Shown here: piece after piece, positions 24,492-33,405 of the stretch
How positions within the stretch are numbered: the stretch's first letter is position 1
Layout: each line of letters opens with the position of its first letter
DNA from: RYN-230 sp963841695
Lineage (GTDB): Bacteria > Actinomycetota > Actinomycetes > Streptosporangiales > Streptosporangiaceae
Direction: 5' to 3'
DNA length: 64,000 nucleotides
Assembly: GCA_963841695.1 (NCBI GenBank)
Contig: CAWJDQ010000007.1
Coordinates: 310,001-374,000 of the forward strand
Translations under genes and position numbers: made by a program
The notes under the pieces: model-generated
The model's input: only the letters and a program-made list of their open reading frames with translations
What the model was told of the DNA's origin: nothing
The model's database searches: none

Positions 24492-26436
24492 GCCGGGCGG
24501 CCGCGGGCTCCTGGCCGGCGAACTGCGTGTGGTACAGCTCGGCGTACAGGCCGCCCGCCGCGAGCAGCTCCTCGTGCGTCCCGTGCTCGCGGACCTGGCC
24601 CTCGTCGATGACCAGGATCTGGTCCGCCTCCCGGATCGTGGACAGCCGGTGCGCGATGACCAGCGACGTCCGGCCGGTCAGCGCGGTCTTCAGCGCCGCC
24701 TGCACCGCCGCTTCCGACTCGGAGTCCAGGTGCGCGGTCGCCTCGTCCAGGACCACCACCGAGGGGGCCTTGAGCAGCAGCCGGGCGATGGCCAGCCGCT
24801 GCTTCTCCCCGCCGGACAGCCGGTAGCCGCGGTCCCCGACCACCGTGTTCAGGCCATCGGGCAGCGCGGCGATGAGCTCCCAGATCTGCGCCGCCTGGCA
24901 GGCCGCGACGAGCTGCGCCTCGGTGGCCTCCGGCCGCGCGAAGCTCAGGTTGGCCCGGATCGTGTCGTGGAACATGTGCGCGTCCTGGGTGACCACCCCG
25001 ACCACGTCGTGCAGCGAGTCCAGGGTCACGTCCCGCAGGTCCTGCCCGCCGATGAGCACCGCGCCCTGGTCCGGGTCATACAGCCGGGAGACCAGGTGGG
25101 TGATCGTGGTCTTGCCCGCGCCGGAGGGCCCGACCAGCGCGGTCAGCTGCCCGGGCGGCGCGGTGAAGGTCACGTCGCGCAGCACCGGCTGGGCGCTCCC
25201 GGCGCGCTCGGGCGCGGGCAGGGCGATCGACTCGAGCGAGGCCAGCGACACCTCGCTCGCGGCCGGGTAGTGGAACGAGACGTGCCGGAAGTCGACCGCC
25301 GGGGCGGCCCCGGCCTGGCCGTCTGCGGCCGGGCCGTCCGCGGCCGGGCCGTCCGCGGCCGGGGTGGTGGTCCGCATCGGGACCGCGCCGGCCTTCTCCT
25401 GGATCAGCGGCTTGAGGTCCAGGACCTCGAACACCCGGTCGAAGCTGACCAGCGCGGTCATCACGTCCACCTGGACGTTGGACAGCGCGGTGATCGGGCC
25501 GTACAGCCGGGCCAGCAGCGCGGTCAGCGCGACCAGCGTGCCGATCTGGAATGCGTGGTGGATGACCAGGGTCCCGCCGACGCCGTAGACGACCGCGGTG
25601 GCCATCGAGGCCAGCAGGGTCAGCGCGATGAACAGGGTCCCGCCGTACATGGCGGTGACCACGCCGATGTCACGGACCCGGGCCGCCCGCCCGGCGAACA
25701 CCTGGCTCTCCTGTTCCGGCTTCCCGAACAGCTTGACCAGCATCGCGCCGGCCACGTTGAAGCGCTCGGTCATGGTTGACCCCATCGCGGCGTCCAGCTG
25801 CATGGACTCGCGGGTCAGCCGCTGCAGCCGCCTGCTGACCAGCCGGGCCGGGATCACGAACGCCGGGATCATCACCAGCGTGATCACCGTCACCAGCCAG
25901 GACAGGCTGAGCATCGCGATCAGCACCAGGATCAGGGTCAGCGCGTTGGACACCACCGCGGCCAGGGTCGAGGTCAGGGCCTGCTGCGCGCCGATGACGT
26001 CACTGTTCAGCCGGCTGACCAGGGACCCGGTCTGGGCCCGGGTGAAGAAGGCGATCGGCTGCCGCTGCACGTGCGAGAACACCTGGGTGCGCAGGTCGTA
26101 GATCAGCCCCTCGCCGATCCGCGCCGAGTACCAGCGCATGACGAACGACAGCAGCGCGCTGAACAGCGCGATACCGGCCACGGCCAGCCCGATCGCGATG
26201 ACCACGCCCTCGTTCCGGGCCAGGATGCCCTGGTCGATGATGGTCTTCAGCAGCAGCGGCACCGCGACCACGGCCACCGCGGCCAGCGCGTTCATGCCCA
26301 GGAACAGCGCCAGGTCGCGGCGGTAGGGACGCGCGTAGGACATGATCCGGCGGACCGTCCCCGGCTTCAGCCGCTGCCGGGTGACCGAGGAATCCCGGTA
26401 AAACGACCTCATGGCGTGCCAGTTGGACTCGCTCAT
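24484..26436 (-). CDS. ABC exporter, fused membrane and ATPase domains
   Basis: 650 residues. Six transmembrane helices (about 40-320) of the exporter type are followed by a nucleotide-binding domain: Walker A GPSGAGKTT, signature LSGGEKQRLAIARLLL, Walker B VVVLDEATAHLD, H-loop VIAHRLSTI. The half-transporter would act as a homodimer or with a partner. A 15-bp tandem repeat (25317-25361) encodes an AADGP linker between the two domains. It overlaps the convergent SDR gene by 8 bp. Substrate (lipid, drug or peptide) unknown. Confidence 0.87.
   Translation of the reverse strand: MSESNWHAMRSFYRDSSVTRQRLKPGTVRRIMSYARPYRRDLALFLGMNALAAVAVVAVPLLLKTIIDQGILARNEGVVIAIGLAVAGIALFSALLSFVMRWYSARIGEGLIYDLRTQVFSHVQRQPIAFFTRAQTGSLVSRLNSDVIGAQQALTSTLAAVVSNALTLILVLIAMLSLSWLVTVITLVMIPAFVIPARLVSRRLQRLTRESMQLDAAMGSTMTERFNVAGAMLVKLFGKPEQESQVFAGRAARVRDIGVVTAMYGGTLFIALTLLASMATAVVYGVGGTLVIHHAFQIGTLVALTALLARLYGPITALSNVQVDVMTALVSFDRVFEVLDLKPLIQEKAGAVPMRTTTPAADGPAADGPAADGQAGAAPAVDFRHVSFHYPAASEVSLASLESIALPAPERAGSAQPVLRDVTFTAPPGQLTALVGPSGAGKTTITHLVSRLYDPDQGAVLIGGQDLRDVTLDSLHDVVGVVTQDAHMFHDTIRANLSFARPEATEAQLVAACQAAQIWELIAALPDGLNTVVGDRGYRLSGGEKQRLAIARLLLKAPSVVVLDEATAHLDSESEAAVQAALKTALTGRTSLVIAHRLSTIREADQILVIDEGQVREHGTHEELLAAGGLYAELYHTQFAGQEPAAARLR
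25317..25361. repeat. 15-bp tandem repeat in the ABC exporter linker
   Basis: Three copies of GGCCGTCCGCGGCCG (first copy with one change) in frame, encoding the AADGP linker units before the ATPase domain. Confidence 0.8.
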
Positions 26437-26587
26437 GAGCGGGGCAACCTCCTCGCCGCCGCGGATCTTCCCCGGTCAGCTCAGGGCGTAAGGCGGCCCT
26501 GATAGCCCGGGGGACGACCCCCCTGGACCCCGCCAGTCGCCGCTCGGAGGGAACGCGCCTCCGGCGTCTCCCCGCCTCGCCAGCGAG

Positions 26588-27436
26588 CTAGTGCGGTGGC
26601 ACGGCTTCCTGCACCCCGAGACGTGAGCGCTGCAGTGCGGCCTGCGTCCGGCGCTCCGCGGCGGACTGCTGGTCCAGGGTATGCCCCGGCGCCTGCTGGA
26701 GCAGCTCCTTGGTGGCCCGGGCCACCGCGGGTTCCACCGCCAGCAGCGCCGCGACCAGGTCACCGACCGCACCGTCGAGCTCGGCGCCGGGCACCACCAG
26801 CTCGGCCAGGCGCAGCCCGGCCGCCTCGGCGGCGCCTACCGTGCGGCTGGTCAGGCACAGTTCGAGTGCCCGGGGCAGGCCGACGATGTTGACCAGCGGC
26901 TTGGTCCCGGTCAGGTCCGGCACCAGGCCGAGGGCAGGCTCTTTCATGCACAGCTGGGCGTCGTCGGCCAGCACCCGCAGATCGCAGGACAGCGCGAGCT
27001 GGAACCCGGCCCCGATCGCGTGCCCGCGCACCGCGGCCACCGACACGATGGCCGGGTCGCGCAGCCAGGTGAATCCGGCCTGGACGGAGGCGATCCACTC
27101 GTCGAAGCCGGGATCATCGAACCCGGCCAGCGTCTCCCCGGGGATCCCGTCCGGGGTGAACAGGCGCAGGTCTATCCCGGCGGAAAACGAGGGACCCGCG
27201 CCCTGCACCACCACCACCCGCACGTCCGGCGGCAGGGCCTGCCCGATCGCCGCCAGCCCGTGCCACATCCCGGGCGTCATCGCGTTGCGCCGCTGGCTCC
27301 GGTCGAGCGTGATCGTGGCGGCCCCGGGGGCAGGCACGCCGACGTCGAGGCGCAGTCCGGCGCGCGCCAGATCGGCCGGTTCGAGACCGGCGCGCCCGAG
27401 GCCTGCGCGGGCGGGATCGCCCTGCCCGGCCGTCAT
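26588..27436 (-). CDS. Enoyl-CoA hydratase/isomerase family protein
   Basis: 282 residues of the crotonase fold. VVVVQGAGPSFSAGIDLRLF is the first oxyanion-hole segment and VRGHAIGAGFQLALSCDLRV the second (GAGF). EPALGLVPDLTGTKPLVNIV covers the usual catalytic region, where an Asp (PDLTG) stands at the second acid position. Closest in style to probable enoyl-CoA hydratases EchA of actinomycetes. The first 30 residues are repetitive (ARAGLGRAGLEPADLARAGL). It follows the small HTH gene by 4 bp, so the two are co-transcribed. Confidence 0.83.
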   Translation of the reverse strand: MTAGQGDPARAGLGRAGLEPADLARAGLRLDVGVPAPGAATITLDRSQRRNAMTPGMWHGLAAIGQALPPDVRVVVVQGAGPSFSAGIDLRLFTPDGIPGETLAGFDDPGFDEWIASVQAGFTWLRDPAIVSVAAVRGHAIGAGFQLALSCDLRVLADDAQLCMKEPALGLVPDLTGTKPLVNIVGLPRALELCLTSRTVGAAEAAGLRLAELVVPGAELDGAVGDLVAALLAVEPAVARATKELLQQAPGHTLDQQSAAERRTQAALQRSRLGVQEAVPPH

Positions 27437-27440
27437 GTCC

Positions 27441-27662
27441 TCAGCGCTTGGCCCGCGCCTTGCCGCGCGTCGCGCCGCCGCGGCCACGCAGCGAGACCCC
27501 GTTCTCGGACAGGATGCGGTGCACGAACCCATATGACCTGCCGGTGGCGGCGGCCAGCGACCGGATGCTCTCCCCCGCGTCGTACCTCTTCTTCAGATCT
27601 GACGCCAGCTTGGTGCGGTCGGCACCGGTGACCCTGGTGCCTTTCTTGAGGGTCTCGGTCAC
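27441..27662 (-). CDS. Small conserved helix-turn-helix protein (73 aa)
   Basis: The sequence contains KLASDLKKRYDAGESIRSLA, AATGRSYGFVHRILSENGVS and a basic Gly/Arg tail (LRGRGGATRGKARAKR). This is a compact HTH of the resolvase-like type that is strongly conserved across actinomycetes, often next to an enoyl-CoA hydratase gene as here. It is a presumed DNA-binding protein; I know no regulon. The palindrome AAGTGATCACTT at 27752-27763 lies 90 bp upstream. Confidence 0.8.
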   Translation of the reverse strand: MTETLKKGTRVTGADRTKLASDLKKRYDAGESIRSLAAATGRSYGFVHRILSENGVSLRGRGGATRGKARAKR

Positions 27663-27790
27663 GCGTACCTCCCGTGAACTGAAGTGACCGCTGCGTTACG
27701 TCTCCCGCCATGATCACGCATTGCGGCGGGAACGGCTACCCACATCCAGGTAAGTGATCACTTCTTTTTCGCGCAGCCCCGCGTGGCCCG

Positions 27791-29392
27791 TCACGCTAGG
27801 GCGACCAGGTCGGCCAGGCCCTCGTTCCAGGTGTCTTCCACGCCGTCCGGGAGCAGGATGACCTTCTCCGGCGCGAGCGCCTCGACGGCTCCCTCGTCGT
27901 GGGTGACCAGCACGATCGCGCCCTGGTAGCGGCGCAGCGCGCCGAGGATCTCCTCGCGGCTGGCCGGGTCCAGGTTGTTGGTCGGCTCGTCCAGCAGCAG
28001 CACGTTCGCGCCCGGAGACGACCAGCAGGGCCAGCGCGAGCCGGGTCTTCTCCCCGCCGGAGAGCACCCCGGCCGGCTTGTGCCACCGCGTCGCCGGAGA
28101 ACAGGAACGAGCCGAGGATGCGCCGCTGCTCGGCGTCGACCAGGTGCGGCGCGGCCGTGCGCATGTTCTCCAGCACCGTGCGGCCGGTGTCCAGGGTCTC
28201 GTGCTCCTGGGCGTAGTAGCCGAGCCGCAGCCCGTGCCCGGGGGTGACCTGCGCCGGTGTCCGGCTTCTCCAGGCCGGACAGCAGGCGCAGCAGCGTGGT
28301 CTTGCCCGCCCCGTTCAGGCCGAGCACGACGATCCGCGAGCCCCGGTCCACCGCCAGTCGACGTCGGTGAAGACCTCGAGCGAGCCGTAGGACTTGGACA
28401 GGTCGGCCGCGGTCAGCGGGGTCCGGCCGCAGGGCGCCGGGTCGGGGAACCGCAGCCGCGCCACCTGCTGCGGGGCGCGCTCGGCCGCCACCCCGGCCAG
28501 CAGCCGTTCCGCCCGCCGCTGCATGCTCTGCGCGGCCCTGGCCTTGGTCGCCTTGGCCCGCATCTTGTCCGCCTGGGCCTGCAGCGAGGCGGCCTTCCGG
28601 GACGCGTTGGCGTGCTCGCGGCGGCGGCGGCGCGCGTCGGTCTCGCGCTGCTGCAGGTAGGTCTTCCAGCCGACGTTGTACACGTCCAGCGTGGCGGTGT
28701 CGGCGTCGAGGTGGAACACCTTGTTGACCACGACGTCGAGCAGCGCGGTGTCGTGGCTGATCACCACCAGGCCGCCGCGGAACGCCTGCAGGTGGTCGCG
28801 CAGCCAGGCCACCGAGTCGGCGTCCAGGTGGTTGGTGGGCTCGTCCAGCAGCAGGGTCTGCGCGTCGGCGAACAGGATCCGGGCCAGCTCCACCCGGCGC
28901 CGCTGTCCCCCGGACAGGGTGGCCAGCGGCTGGCCCAGCACCCGGTCCGGCAGCCCCAGGCTGGAGGCGATCGACGAGGCCTCGGCCTCCGCGGCGTAGC
29001 CCGCCGAGCAGGGAGAGCCGTTCTTCCAGCTGGCCGTAACGGCGGACCGCGGCGTCCCGCCGGGCGGGCACCCCGTCGGACATCTGCTCCTCGGCGGCCC
29101 GCATGGCCGCCCGCAGCTCGTCCAGCCCGCGGCCGGACAGCACCCGGTCCAGGGCCAGGCCCTCCAGGTCGCCGGACCGCGTGTCCTGCGGCAGGTAGCC
29201 GATGCTCGCGCCGCGCCGCACGGTGCCCGCGGCCGGGATGGCCTCACCGGCGAGCACCCTGGCCAGGGTGGTCTTGCCCGCCCCGTTCCGGCCGACCAGG
29301 CCGATCTTGTCGCCCGGGGCGATCTGGAAGCTCGCGTCCGCCAGCAGCAGCTGCGCGCCCGCGCGCAACTCCAGGCCGGTCGCGGCGATCAC
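27791..29392 (-). pseudogene. ABC-F family ATPase gene broken by about five frameshifts
   Basis: ABC-F proteins bind the ribosomal E site with two ATPase domains and no membrane part. Domain 1 Walker A (GLVGRNGAGKTT) and domain 2 Walker A (VLGLNGAGKTT) are seen. The domain 1 signature is LSGGQRRRVELARILF with DEPTNHLD; the domain 2 signature is LSGGEKTRLALALLVV with DEPTNNLD. The coiled linker with KMRAKATKARAAQSMQRR is also present. These pieces lie in three frames, with changes near 29000, 28355, 28258, 28080 and 28015. All conserved motifs survive, which argues for sequence errors, but five shifts in one gene are many. The GTG start at 29392 is chosen at the family N-terminus. Confidence 0.75.
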
Positions 29393-29538
29393 CAGGCACC
29401 ACTCCAAACGAGGATCGGGGGGGAAGAGCGGCACGGCCGCGGGCCCGTTGTCCAGGGTACCCGCCGCCCGCCCCCGCCCGCTCAGCCGTGCGGGCCGGGC
29501 CCAGCCGGGCGGGCCGGGCCCAGCCGGGCGGGCCGGTC

Positions 29539-30270
29539 TCAGCCGGGCTGCCCGGCCGGGGGCTCGGTCAGCTGCACCTGGATGGCGCGGAACAGCCGCG
29601 GGGTCTCGCGCAGCACGGCCAGCCGGGGATCGGGCACGGTGAGGAACCGCTCGACCGCGACCGTGAAGTACCCGCGCAGCCGCGGGTCGTCGCGCAGCGC
29701 GGCCACCGCACGCCGGTCGCCGCCCAGCACCAGCGCGTCCAGCGGCCGCCCGTAGCGCCCGAACACCCCGGCCGCGGTGTCGGCCGCCGCGCCGAGCGCC
29801 TCGGCGGCCTGCTTCTCCCGGCGCCGGGCAAACCGCTGCTGGGACTGCCCTCCGGCGGCGCTGCGCCCGTGCACCAGGCGGGACCCGACCTTGGAGGCCG
29901 CCAGCCGCGGGGGTGCGCCGGTGAACACCCCGGCCGCGTAGCCGCCCAGCCGGACCAGCAGCACGCCCACGGTGCGGCCGGCCGCGGCGTGCGCCGCGAT
30001 CAGCCGGGCCACCGCCTCCGGCTCCTGGTCCAGCGCCGTGCCCAGCCCGGGCACGGGCGGGAACGGGACGTGCGCGCAGGCCTGTGCCCCGTCCGCCGCG
30101 GTGAACACGGCCACCCCGGCCTGCTCGGCCCCGCCTGGCCCTGCCCCGGCCTGCCCAGCCCCGGCGGACACCGCACCGTGGCGGCCGCCGAAGGATGCGA
30201 TCCAGCCCGGGAAGCGCCCGGGAGCCACGTCGATCCAGCGCGGCGGCGAGGCGGCAGGTTCACTGAGCAT
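29539..30270 (-). CDS. acVLRF1-type peptidyl-tRNA hydrolase (Vms1-like release factor)
   Basis: 243 residues. KVGSRLVHGRSAAGGQSQQ followed by RFARRRE at about 127-152 is the signature of the actinobacterial Vms1-like release factor group. Eukaryotic Vms1/ANKZF1 releases peptides from tRNA on stalled large subunits using a Gln in the corresponding GGxS loop. By family knowledge, this protein is predicted to cleave peptidyl-tRNA during ribosome rescue. It lies 147 bp upstream of the ABC-F gene in the same orientation, which makes joint action at the ribosome plausible. It is divergent from the LysR gene. Confidence 0.8.
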   Translation of the reverse strand: MLSEPAASPPRWIDVAPGRFPGWIASFGGRHGAVSAGAGQAGAGPGGAEQAGVAVFTAADGAQACAHVPFPPVPGLGTALDQEPEAVARLIAAHAAAGRTVGVLLVRLGGYAAGVFTGAPPRLAASKVGSRLVHGRSAAGGQSQQRFARRREKQAAEALGAAADTAAGVFGRYGRPLDALVLGGDRRAVAALRDDPRLRGYFTVAVERFLTVPDPRLAVLRETPRLFRAIQVQLTEPPAGQPG

Positions 30271-30283
30271 AAGGTTGAGGGTA

Positions 30284-30313
30284 TTCCTCGATAGTTAGGA
30301 AAATCGTTAACTA
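30284..30313. promoter_or_regulatory. Overlapping inverted repeats, candidate LysR (CbbR) site
   Basis: TTCCT (30284-30288) pairs with AGGAA (30297-30301), and TAGTTA (30292-30297) pairs with TAACTA (30308-30313). They fill the AT-richer gap between the divergent acVLRF1 and lysR genes, where LysR regulators usually bind to control themselves. Confidence 0.4.
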
Positions 30314-30331
30314 CCAGCCGGGCAGGGCGCC

Positions 30332-31351
30332 GTGACGCTGAACCAGCTTCGCACCTTCCTCGCCGTGGCGGAGACCGGCTCGGCCCGCGCCGCCGCCCAG
30401 GACCTGGTGGTGACCCAGGCCGCGGTCTCCGCCTCGCTCGCCGCGCTGCAGAAATCCCTGGGCGTGCCGCTGCTCGAGCCAGACGGCCGGGGCCTGCGGC
30501 TCACCGCGGCCGGGCAGGCCTACGCCGGCTACGTCCGCCGGATCCTGGGCCTGCTGGACGAGGCCGGCCGGGCCGCAGCGGCCGCGGCCGACCCGGAGCG
30601 CGGCGAGCTGCGCATCGCGGCGGTGACCACCGCCGCCGAGCAGATCCTGCCCGGGCTGCTGAGCGGTTTCCGGACCCGGTACCCGGGGCTGGGGGTCCGG
30701 CTGGAGGCGGGGAACCGGGACCGGGTGCGGGGGCTGCTCGACCGGCACCAGGTGGACCTGGTGCTCGGCGGCCGCCCCGAGCCGGGCTGGGACGTCGAGG
30801 TGCTCGCCGAGCGGCCGCACCAGCTGGTCGTGGTGGCCGCGCCCGGCCTGGCCGCCAGCGCACCGGAGGCGGCCCCGGATCCCGCGCCGGAGACGGCCCC
30901 GGGGCCGGAATACTCCGGCCGGGACTGGCCCGGGCCGGACCGCAGTCGCCTGCTGCCCTGGCTGGCCCGGCAGGCGTGGCTGCTCCGCGAGCCCGGCTCG
31001 GGCACCCGGGCGGCCACGGACGCGCTGCTGACCGAGCTGGACATCGCCCCGCTGACCCTGATGGTGGGCTCCAACGGGGCGATCCGCGAGTCCGCCAGCG
31101 TGGGCCTGGGCGTCACCCTGATCTCCCGCGACGCGGTCGCGACCGAGCTGGCCGACGGCCGCCTCGCGGCGCTGCCCGTCCCCGGCACCCCGCTGCACCG
31201 TGACTGGTACCTGGTCGCCCATCCCCGCCCGCTTCCCCCGGCGGCTGCCCGCCTGGTCGCCCACGTCCTGGCGTACGGGGGCTTCCATCCCCCCGAATCC
31301 CTCAGCGTGGAGCATTTTGCGCCGCCGGCGGCGCACAACGCTCCGCGTTAG
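30332..31351 (+). CDS. cbbR: LysR-family regulator, probable CbbR
   Basis: 339 residues. The N-terminal winged HTH (LNQLRTFLAVAETGSARAAA, VTQAAVSASLAALQKSLG) is followed by the LysR effector domain (ELRIAAVTTAAEQILPGLLS, VGLGVTLISRDAV). A proline/alanine-rich insertion of about 35 residues sits near position 175. It is directly upstream of rbcL in the same orientation. CbbR usually activates RuBisCO operons in response to Calvin-cycle metabolites; the name rests on this position. GTG start at 30332 with a weak ribosome-binding sequence. Confidence 0.75.
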   Translation: MTLNQLRTFLAVAETGSARAAAQDLVVTQAAVSASLAALQKSLGVPLLEPDGRGLRLTAAGQAYAGYVRRILGLLDEAGRAAAAAADPERGELRIAAVTTAAEQILPGLLSGFRTRYPGLGVRLEAGNRDRVRGLLDRHQVDLVLGGRPEPGWDVEVLAERPHQLVVVAAPGLAASAPEAAPDPAPETAPGPEYSGRDWPGPDRSRLLPWLARQAWLLREPGSGTRAATDALLTELDIAPLTLMVGSNGAIRESASVGLGVTLISRDAVATELADGRLAALPVPGTPLHRDWYLVAHPRPLPPAAARLVAHVLAYGGFHPPESLSVEHFAPPAAHNAPR

Positions 31352-31386
31352 CGACAGGTCCGACCAAGCCTTAAGTCAAAGGTTAT

Positions 31387-31403
31387 GAGTTAGCTCGAAA
31401 CTC
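31387..31403. promoter_or_regulatory. Inverted repeat upstream of rbcL, candidate CbbR site
   Basis: GAGTT-N7-AACTC lies in an AT-rich stretch 73 bp before the rbcL start. The spacing fits LysR-type recognition (T-N-A-rich dyad). Confidence 0.4.
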
Positions 31404-31475
31404 TCAATAGACAGTCAATGAATTAGGCCGCATGGTTACAGAGGAGGACATCGAAGCCACTCATCCGGAGGAACC

Positions 31476-32927
31476 ATGACCGCAGCACCCGACGCGGAGC
31501 CGAGGGGACGCTGGAACGCGGGCGTGCTCCCGTACGCCCAGATGGGCTACTACGAGCCCGACTACGTGCCCAAGCCGACCGACGTGCTGGCCGCGTTCCG
31601 GATCACGCCGCAGCCGGGGGTGCCGCCGGAGGAGGCGGGCGCCGCGGTGGCGGGCGAGTCCTCCACCGCGACCTGGACCGTGGTCTGGACCGACCGGCTC
31701 ACCGCGCACGAGCATTACCAGGCCAAGTGCTACCGGGTGGACCCGGTCCCGGGCCGCGAGGGCGAGTACATCGCCTACATCGCGTACGACATCGACCTGT
31801 TCGAGGAAGGCTCGATCGCCAACCTCACCTCGTCCATCATCGGCAACGTGTTCGGCTTCAAGGCGCTCAAGGCCCTGCGGCTGGAGGACATGCGGATCCC
31901 GCTGGCCTACGTGAAGACGTTCCAGGGACCGCCGCACGGCATCGTGATGGAGCGCGAGTACCTGAACAAGTACGGCCGCCCCCTGCTCGGCGCGACCACC
32001 AAGCCCAAGCTGGGGCTGTCCGCCCGCAACTACGGCCGCGTGGTGTACGAGGCCCTGCGCGGCGGCCTGGACTTCACCAAGGACGACGAGAACATCAACT
32101 CCCAGCCGTTCATGCGCTGGCGCGACCGCTACCTGTTCACGATGGAGGCCGTCAACCGGGCCGCGGAGCAGACCGGCGAGGTCAAGGGCCACTACCTGAA
32201 CGTGACCGCCGCGACCATGGAGGACATGTACGAGCGGGCCGAGTTCGCGAAGGAACTCGGCAGCGTGATCGTGATGGCCGACCTGACCGTCGGCTACACC
32301 GCGCTGCAGTCCATGTCCCGGTGGGCCCGGCGGAACGGCGTCATCCTGCACCTGCACCGGGCCGGGCACGGTACCTATACCCGGCAGAAGAACCACGGCG
32401 TGAGCTTCCGGGTCATCGCCAAGTGGTGCCGCCTGATCGGGGTGGACCACATCCACGCGGGCACGGTGGTCGGCAAGCTGGAAGGTGACCCGTCCATGGT
32501 CCGCGGCTACTACGACACGCTGCGCCTGGCCACCGTCCCGCTCGACCTGGGCCAGGGCATCTACTTCGAGCAGGAGTGGGGCTCGATGCCGGGCACCATG
32601 CCGGTCGCCTCCGGCGGGATCCACGCCGGCCAGATGCACCAGCTGCTCGGCTACCTGGGCGAGGACGTGGTGCTGCAGTTCGGCGGCGGCACCATCGGCC
32701 ACCCGATGGGCGTCGCGGCGGGGGCGACCGCCAACCGGGTCGCGGTCGAGGCCATGATCAAGGCCCGCAACGAGGGCCGGGACTTCCGCGCCGAGGGCGA
32801 CACCATCCTGGCCGAGGCGGCCAAGGGGTGCCAGCCACTGCAGACGGCCCTGGACACCTGGGGCGACATCACCTTCAACTACGAATCGACGGACACGCCG
32901 GACGTCGTGGCCACCCCCACGGCCTGA
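31476..32927 (+). CDS. rbcL: RuBisCO large subunit, form I red-type
   Basis: 483 residues; fixes CO2 onto ribulose 1,5-bisphosphate. Catalytic residues align almost at plant numbering: Lys177 in TTKPKLG, the carbamylated Lys202 with Asp204 and Glu205 in DFTKDDENINSQ, His294 and Arg295 in LHLHRAGH, and Lys334 in GTVVGKLEGDP. HAGTVVGKLEG preceded by RQKNHGVSFRVIAKW is typical of the red-type (IC/ID/IE) lineage. All active-site residues I can place are present, so it is not a RuBisCO-like form IV protein. A GGAGGAA ribosome-binding sequence precedes the ATG. First gene of rbcL-rbcS-cbbX. Confidence 0.97.
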   Translation: MTAAPDAEPRGRWNAGVLPYAQMGYYEPDYVPKPTDVLAAFRITPQPGVPPEEAGAAVAGESSTATWTVVWTDRLTAHEHYQAKCYRVDPVPGREGEYIAYIAYDIDLFEEGSIANLTSSIIGNVFGFKALKALRLEDMRIPLAYVKTFQGPPHGIVMEREYLNKYGRPLLGATTKPKLGLSARNYGRVVYEALRGGLDFTKDDENINSQPFMRWRDRYLFTMEAVNRAAEQTGEVKGHYLNVTAATMEDMYERAEFAKELGSVIVMADLTVGYTALQSMSRWARRNGVILHLHRAGHGTYTRQKNHGVSFRVIAKWCRLIGVDHIHAGTVVGKLEGDPSMVRGYYDTLRLATVPLDLGQGIYFEQEWGSMPGTMPVASGGIHAGQMHQLLGYLGEDVVLQFGGGTIGHPMGVAAGATANRVAVEAMIKARNEGRDFRAEGDTILAEAAKGCQPLQTALDTWGDITFNYESTDTPDVVATPTA

Positions 32928-32937
32928 GGAGCGCAGC

Positions 32938-33405
32938 ATGCGGATCACCCAGGGCACCTTTTCCTACCTGCCTGACCTCAGCGACGACGAGATCGCCGCG
33001 CAGATCCAGTACGCGGTGGACCAGGGCTGGTCGGTGGCGGTGGAGTTCACCGACGACCCGCACCCCCGGAACTTCCTGTGGGAGATGTGGGGGCTGCCGA
33101 TGTTCGACATCGCCGACGCGGCCGCGGGGCTGCACGAGGTCCGCGCCTGCCGGGAGGTCTACCCCGACCACTACATCCGGGTCAACGCGTACGACGCGAG
33201 CCTGGGCCGGCAGACCACGGCGCTGAGCTTCATCGTGAACCGGCCCGGCCGGGAACCGGGCTTCCGCCTGGACCGGCAGGAGGGCAGCGACCGGCAGATC
33301 CGGTACTCGCTGCAGCCTTACGCCACCCAGCGCCCCGCGGGCGAGCGTTATCGCCGCAACGAAAACCACAACGGCGCCGGTCACTCCGGACCTGCCCGCG
33401 GATGA
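32938..33405 (+). CDS. rbcS: RuBisCO small subunit
   Basis: 155 residues. MRITQGTFSYLPDLSDDEIA, the core FLWEMWGLPMFDIADAAA, the RACREVYPDHYIRVNAYD strand and the C-terminal red-type extension (YATQRPAGERYR) identify it. It completes the L8S8 enzyme. It starts 10 bp after rbcL, and its stop overlaps the start of cbbX (ATGA). The last 20 residues are low complexity. Confidence 0.95.
   Translation: MRITQGTFSYLPDLSDDEIAAQIQYAVDQGWSVAVEFTDDPHPRNFLWEMWGLPMFDIADAAAGLHEVRACREVYPDHYIRVNAYDASLGRQTTALSFIVNRPGREPGFRLDRQEGSDRQIRYSLQPYATQRPAGERYRRNENHNGAGHSGPARG

Noticed and set aside
27752..27763. AAGTGATCACTT followed by a T-run as a plus-strand terminator
   Set aside because: No plus-strand gene ends here; the 12-bp dyad more likely belongs to the promoter of the small HTH gene.
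31476..32927. RuBisCO-like (form IV) protein
   Set aside because: Lys177, Lys202 with its Asp/Glu pair, and Lys334 are present, and a small subunit and activase follow.
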